The translations under genes were made by a program, and so were the position numbers. Below are positions 61,147 to 64,000 of a DNA stretch of 64,000 nt, piece after piece. The notes below the pieces were generated by a model. That model was given only the letters and a program-made list of their open reading frames with translations, made no database searches and was not told where the DNA came from. Positions within the stretch are counted from its first letter, which is position 1. Each line of letters opens with the position of its first letter. Source of the DNA: Bradyrhizobium sp. Arg816 (GTDB taxonomy: Bacteria; Pseudomonadota; Alphaproteobacteria; Rhizobiales; Xanthobacteraceae); the NCBI RefSeq assembly GCF_029989365.1, contig NZ_JAPRAQ010000006.1, positions 1 through 64,000 on the forward strand, read 5' to 3'.

Positions 61147-62337
61147 GTGGCCAGGTCCTTCGTCGTTATCGTTCTCGCCGCTCTGGTTACGCTCGGGATT
61201 TGCGGATCCGCGCTCTCTCAGGATCCCGATCGCGAACGGCTTCGGGTCGGCGCCACTATGTCAATCACCGGGAAGGCATACTCCGTTCAAGGCAGATATG
61301 GCCGGGAGGGCTACCTGCTGTGTCAGAAGCACCTGAACGCGCAAGGCGGTCTGCTCGGCAAGACCGTCGAGTTCCTGATCTACGACGATGAATCTGACGA
61401 AAAGACTGCGGCGCGCCTGTACGAGAAGCTGATCACCGAGGACAAGGTCGACGCGATTCTCGGACCTTACGGCACCGCAATTACGGAAGCCGTTGCTGAC
61501 ATCCCGGACAAGTATCGCAAGGTGATGATTGCGGCGAACGCCGCGACGAGCTCGATCTGGGAAAAGGGGCGCAAGTACCTGATCATGGTACTCGCACCAG
61601 TTGACTCAGCAGCAGTCGGTGCGCTTGACCTCGCAGCGCGCAATGGACTGAAGAATGTGGCAATCGTCTATCAGGATGCGCTGTTGCCGAAGGCAGTGGC
61701 GAAAACCACCAACGAACTTGCCAGGAGCATGGGTTTGAATGTGGTGTCCCTCGAAAGCTATCCCACTGGCACAAGCGATTTCTCCGGGGTCTTCCTGAAG
61801 GTGCAGCAGTCTGCTCCGGATCTGTTGGTTACGGCAGCCGTCCGGATCGATGATCTGATGGCGATGATTCGCCAGATGCGGGTCCTGAACTTCGATACCA
61901 AGATGGTGAGCAGTCTGCCCTATGGCTTGCTGCCGGAATTTTACCAGTTGCTCGGAAAGGATGCCGAGTTTGTCTACAGCGCAACATTCTGGGACGGCAG
62001 CTTGCCAAATCCCGGCAATCCGGAATTCGTCGCGGCGTACCAAAAGGAATTCAACCGCGCGCCGGCTGTTCAATCGGCCAACTCGTATGCGGGCTGCCAG
62101 ATTTTTGCCGAGGCGGTGCGGCAGGCAGGGACCACCGAATCTGAAAAGCTCCGCGACGCGCTGCTGTCACTCAAAACCAGGTCTGTCCTCGGTGACTTCG
62201 CCGTCGACCAGCGCGGTTTCCAGATCGGACAGAAGGCCGTGACGATCCAGTGGCAGGACGGAAGGCAGGCGGTAGTCTGGCCCGACGGGTTGGGACCTGC
62301 ACCGCGATTCCCCACGCCGAATTGGGCAAGTCGGTAG
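61147..62337 (+). CDS. ABC transporter substrate-binding protein (branched-chain amino acid/amide type), orphan
   Basis: A 396-aa periplasmic binding protein. From GTG 61147 (GGGAGA upstream) a signal peptide VARSFVVIVLAALVTLGICG ends near ALSQ. The Leu/Ile/Val-type fold follows (RVGATMSITGKAYSVQGRYG, DAILGPYGTAIT, YPTGTSDFSGVFLKVQQ). GTG 61114 is an alternative. No permease or ATPase genes are adjacent, so it must use another transporter or act as a sensor or scavenger. It follows the sulfatase on the same strand; a link to a sulfated ligand would be speculation. Confidence 0.88.
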   Translation: MARSFVVIVLAALVTLGICGSALSQDPDRERLRVGATMSITGKAYSVQGRYGREGYLLCQKHLNAQGGLLGKTVEFLIYDDESDEKTAARLYEKLITEDKVDAILGPYGTAITEAVADIPDKYRKVMIAANAATSSIWEKGRKYLIMVLAPVDSAAVGALDLAARNGLKNVAIVYQDALLPKAVAKTTNELARSMGLNVVSLESYPTGTSDFSGVFLKVQQSAPDLLVTAAVRIDDLMAMIRQMRVLNFDTKMVSSLPYGLLPEFYQLLGKDAEFVYSATFWDGSLPNPGNPEFVAAYQKEFNRAPAVQSANSYAGCQIFAEAVRQAGTTESEKLRDALLSLKTRSVLGDFAVDQRGFQIGQKAVTIQWQDGRQAVVWPDGLGPAPRFPTPNWASR

Positions 62338-62638
62338 CTAAGGAACGCCGTGCGGTCCATGTCCGTCTTGGTTCAAAATGCGAATAGCTCAACCTGAGCA
62401 AAATTGGTCCGCTGCGGCCCGCGAAGCCGACCTCAATCAGACGGTTCGCACTTCGCTAATGGGCCAACAGTCGACAGGAGAGCCGTTGTTCTTGTTACAA
62501 TAATTGGCGCGATGGGAGCTCGACGTTGCTTCGCAAAGCAAAACGACGCTGAGATGAATTTCGCCATGGCCGCCTTACGCGGACCGCGCACGTTCGATAT
62601 GGTCGTGACGTCCGACATCTCACGCGGAGGTAAGCGAC
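62338..62638. repeat. Intergenic region holding degenerate dispersed repeat, copy 2
   Basis: 62356-62475 resembles 56886-57008 in order and spacing of short blocks (TTCAAAATGCGAA, TGAGCAAA, GTCCGCT, GACCTCAA, CACTTCGCT, ATGGGCCA). The rest holds no gene. The cupin gene's ribosome site (GGAGG) is at the right edge. Confidence 0.55.
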
Positions 62639-63004
62639 ATGCCCGTCATCACAGGTTTCGACAAACTGGCGTCAGTGCCCGAAGAGCAGATTACCGAGAA
62701 CATTCGGCGCCGAGTCATATCGGGCAAACAAGGCACGATGGTCAGCTGGAGAATTAAGGCGGGCGCGCGCGCCGCCGCTCACAAGCATCCGCATGAGCAG
62801 TTCGTGTGGATGATTACCGGCACCATGGAATTTCGAATTGACGACAAAAAGCGAACAATGAAGCCCGGTGACATCGCCGTGATCCCGGGTGGCATCGAAC
62901 ACGAAGCCTATTTTCCGGAAGATTCAGAGTTGATCGATTTCTTCGCGCCGGTGCGCGAAGACTTTCTGACCGTTGCGCCCCCATCCTACATGGTAGAGCG
63001 CTGA
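62639..63004 (+). CDS. Cupin-domain protein
   Basis: A 121-aa single-domain cupin. The metal-binding motif 1 is HKHPHEQFVWMITGTMEF, with His residues and the acidic ligand, and motif 2 is PGDIAVIPGGIEHEAYFPED. It resembles small enzymes or sensors that bind a metal and a small sugar or acid. ATG 62639 has GGAGG 8 bp upstream. It stands alone; substrate unknown. Confidence 0.88.
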   Translation: MPVITGFDKLASVPEEQITENIRRRVISGKQGTMVSWRIKAGARAAAHKHPHEQFVWMITGTMEFRIDDKKRTMKPGDIAVIPGGIEHEAYFPEDSELIDFFAPVREDFLTVAPPSYMVER

Positions 63005-63154
63005 GCCCCGCGTAGGCTATTGAACAGCGAAGGATGATGCCCGCGAGCCGCATGCCTGATGTGCGCTTCGGGCGCGAGCGGCTTTTGCCTGTCATGCCTA
63101 GCGCACGGCATCCGCTGTAAGCTCCCAAGCTGACGTTCGCGAGCACCACCCCGC

Positions 63155-64000
63155 CTACGCCGTCCGCAACACCGGCGTCGGCGGCTGCGACGGCCGGATC
63201 AGCGCGAACGCGACCTGGATGATGCCGCCGGCCAAGCCCAGCGCCACGCCGATGCGCCAGGCCATGGTGTAGGAGCCGAGCGCGTCGTAGAGCACCCCTC
63301 CTCCGTACGCGCCAAGGAAGCTGCCGATCTGGTGGCTCATGAAGGCAAGGCCCTGGATCATCGCCTGCCAGCGCAGGCCGAACATCTCGGCGACGGCGCC
63401 GGCGACCAGCGGCCCGACACCCATCCAGAGGAAACCCATGATGGCACCGAACAGCAACGTCGAGAACGACGTCGCCGGCAGCATGAAATACCAGGCGAGC
63501 GCGAGCGAGCGCAGGATGTAGATGCCACCGAGCAGCGCGAGCTTGTTCCAGCGCTGGCCGGCCCAGCCGAAGAACAGCGAGCCCAGCACGTTGAAACCGC
63601 CGATCATTCCGAGCGTCTGCGCGCTCAGCATCGGATCGAGGCCGCAGATCGCCAGATAGGACGGCAGATGCGTGGTGAGAAACACGAGCTGCATGCCGCA
63701 GACGAGATAGGCGCAGGTCATCACCACGAAGGGGACGTTGCCGAATGCCGCCTTCGCCACCGATGCGGCGGTGGCATCGCCGATGTCGTCGGCGGCCGGC
63801 TTCGGCAGCGGGACCTGGTCGACGCGACCCGCATACCACGCCGCGGGAATCATCAGCACCGACATGATGACGAAGCCGGCGAGCCCGGCGCGCCAGCCAA
63901 AACCCTCGTTGAGCATCTGCCCGATCGGCGCGGACAGCAGCGCACCAAGCGAGCCCGCGCCGGACACGATGCCGAGCACGGTGGAGCGCACCGTCGCGGG
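63155..64000 (-). CDS. MFS transporter, C-terminal two-thirds (runs off the window)
   Basis: Major facilitator superfamily permease whose start lies beyond base 64000; 281 codons are visible. Hydrophobic helices include STVLGIVSGAGSLGALLSAP, AGFVIMSVLMIPAAWYAG, FVVMTCAYLVCGMQLVFLTT and GSFLGAYGGGVLYDALGSYT. The GAGSLGALLSAPIGQ segment fits helix 5 of the family and the last is like the GIRGxxG-region helices of monocarboxylate or oxalate/formate antiporter-like members. Substrate unknown. Confidence 0.85.
   Translation of the reverse strand, partial: PATVRSTVLGIVSGAGSLGALLSAPIGQMLNEGFGWRAGLAGFVIMSVLMIPAAWYAGRVDQVPLPKPAADDIGDATAASVAKAAFGNVPFVVMTCAYLVCGMQLVFLTTHLPSYLAICGLDPMLSAQTLGMIGGFNVLGSLFFGWAGQRWNKLALLGGIYILRSLALAWYFMLPATSFSTLLFGAIMGFLWMGVGPLVAGAVAEMFGLRWQAMIQGLAFMSHQIGSFLGAYGGGVLYDALGSYTMAWRIGVALGLAGGIIQVAFALIRPSQPPTPVLRTA

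Noticed and set aside
60773..61336. 187-codon open frame starting within the sulfatase 2 stop
   Set aside because: No family features, overlaps the start of the binding-protein gene in another frame, unlikely composition.

Overview
The window is a high-GC stretch of an alphaproteobacterial chromosome. Gene content, protein sequences and several small lineage-typical proteins point to Bradyrhizobium or a very close relative. The backbone is housekeeping: smpB-mscL-dapA, a gatC-gatA-gatB operon, ruvX, pyrB-pyrC-plsY, dprA, topA-rnr and rpmG. Accessory genes sit between these blocks. There is no phage, IS element or CRISPR array, and one tRNA gene (Ser, anticodon GCU).

Layout. 1-6.1 kb: end of a NYN/LabA-type gene, a family-5 uracil-DNA glycosylase, then peroxiredoxin, smpB, mscL and dapA on the minus strand, divergent from a lytic transglycosylase. 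6.3-9.0 kb: a formylglycine-generating enzyme (FGE) gene overlapping a Tat-exported sulfatase gene, so the modifying enzyme and its probable substrate are coupled. 9.5-13.5 kb: an alphaproteobacterial porin with its terminator, tRNA-Ser, a Sel1-like protein and a 32-residue histone-H1-like peptide. 14.0-17.8 kb: the gat operon with two extra small genes fitted in by 4-10 bp overlaps. 17.9-22.3 kb: two nitronate monooxygenase paralogues, a LysR regulator and a cyclase-family protein. 22.3-33.4 kb: ruvX, an AEC carrier, a CPBP protease, a VanX-like dipeptidase, pyrB with a dihydroorotase-like partner lacking the HxH motif, plsY, a patatin, an amidase, DoxX and dprA.

33.4-43.3 kb is regulatory and redox accessory DNA: two divergent HxlR/oxidoreductase cassettes (HxlR-azoreductase and SDR-HxlR, the second with a long nested inverted repeat), a 1046-residue CheB-CheR-PAS-HWE kinase fusion, a Crp/Fnr regulator overlapping a DUF6894-type gene, and a flavodoxin-like protein. 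43.0-53.8 kb: topA, rnr, DUF983, NUDIX, a metallophosphoesterase cut by an in-frame TGA, an LLM flavin monooxygenase and rpmG. 53.8-64 kb: three small secreted proteins (two are paralogues on opposite strands), an SDR, a winged-helix/TolB-like/TPR regulator, a DUF1127 protein, a second sulfatase whose Tat signal is separated from the enzyme by a one-base frameshift, a solute-binding protein without its ABC partners, a cupin protein and the end of an MFS transporter.

Intergenic DNA carries several classes of palindromic repeat, including one that folds as three hairpins on a common stem and one that supplies the C-terminus of a protein. I found no clear new multi-gene defence or mobile system. 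The best leads are the two broken or recoded genes, the paired Cys-motif secreted proteins, the extra gat-operon genes, the HxlR operator and the repeat elements. Functional calls rest on motif recognition by eye; no database search was possible.
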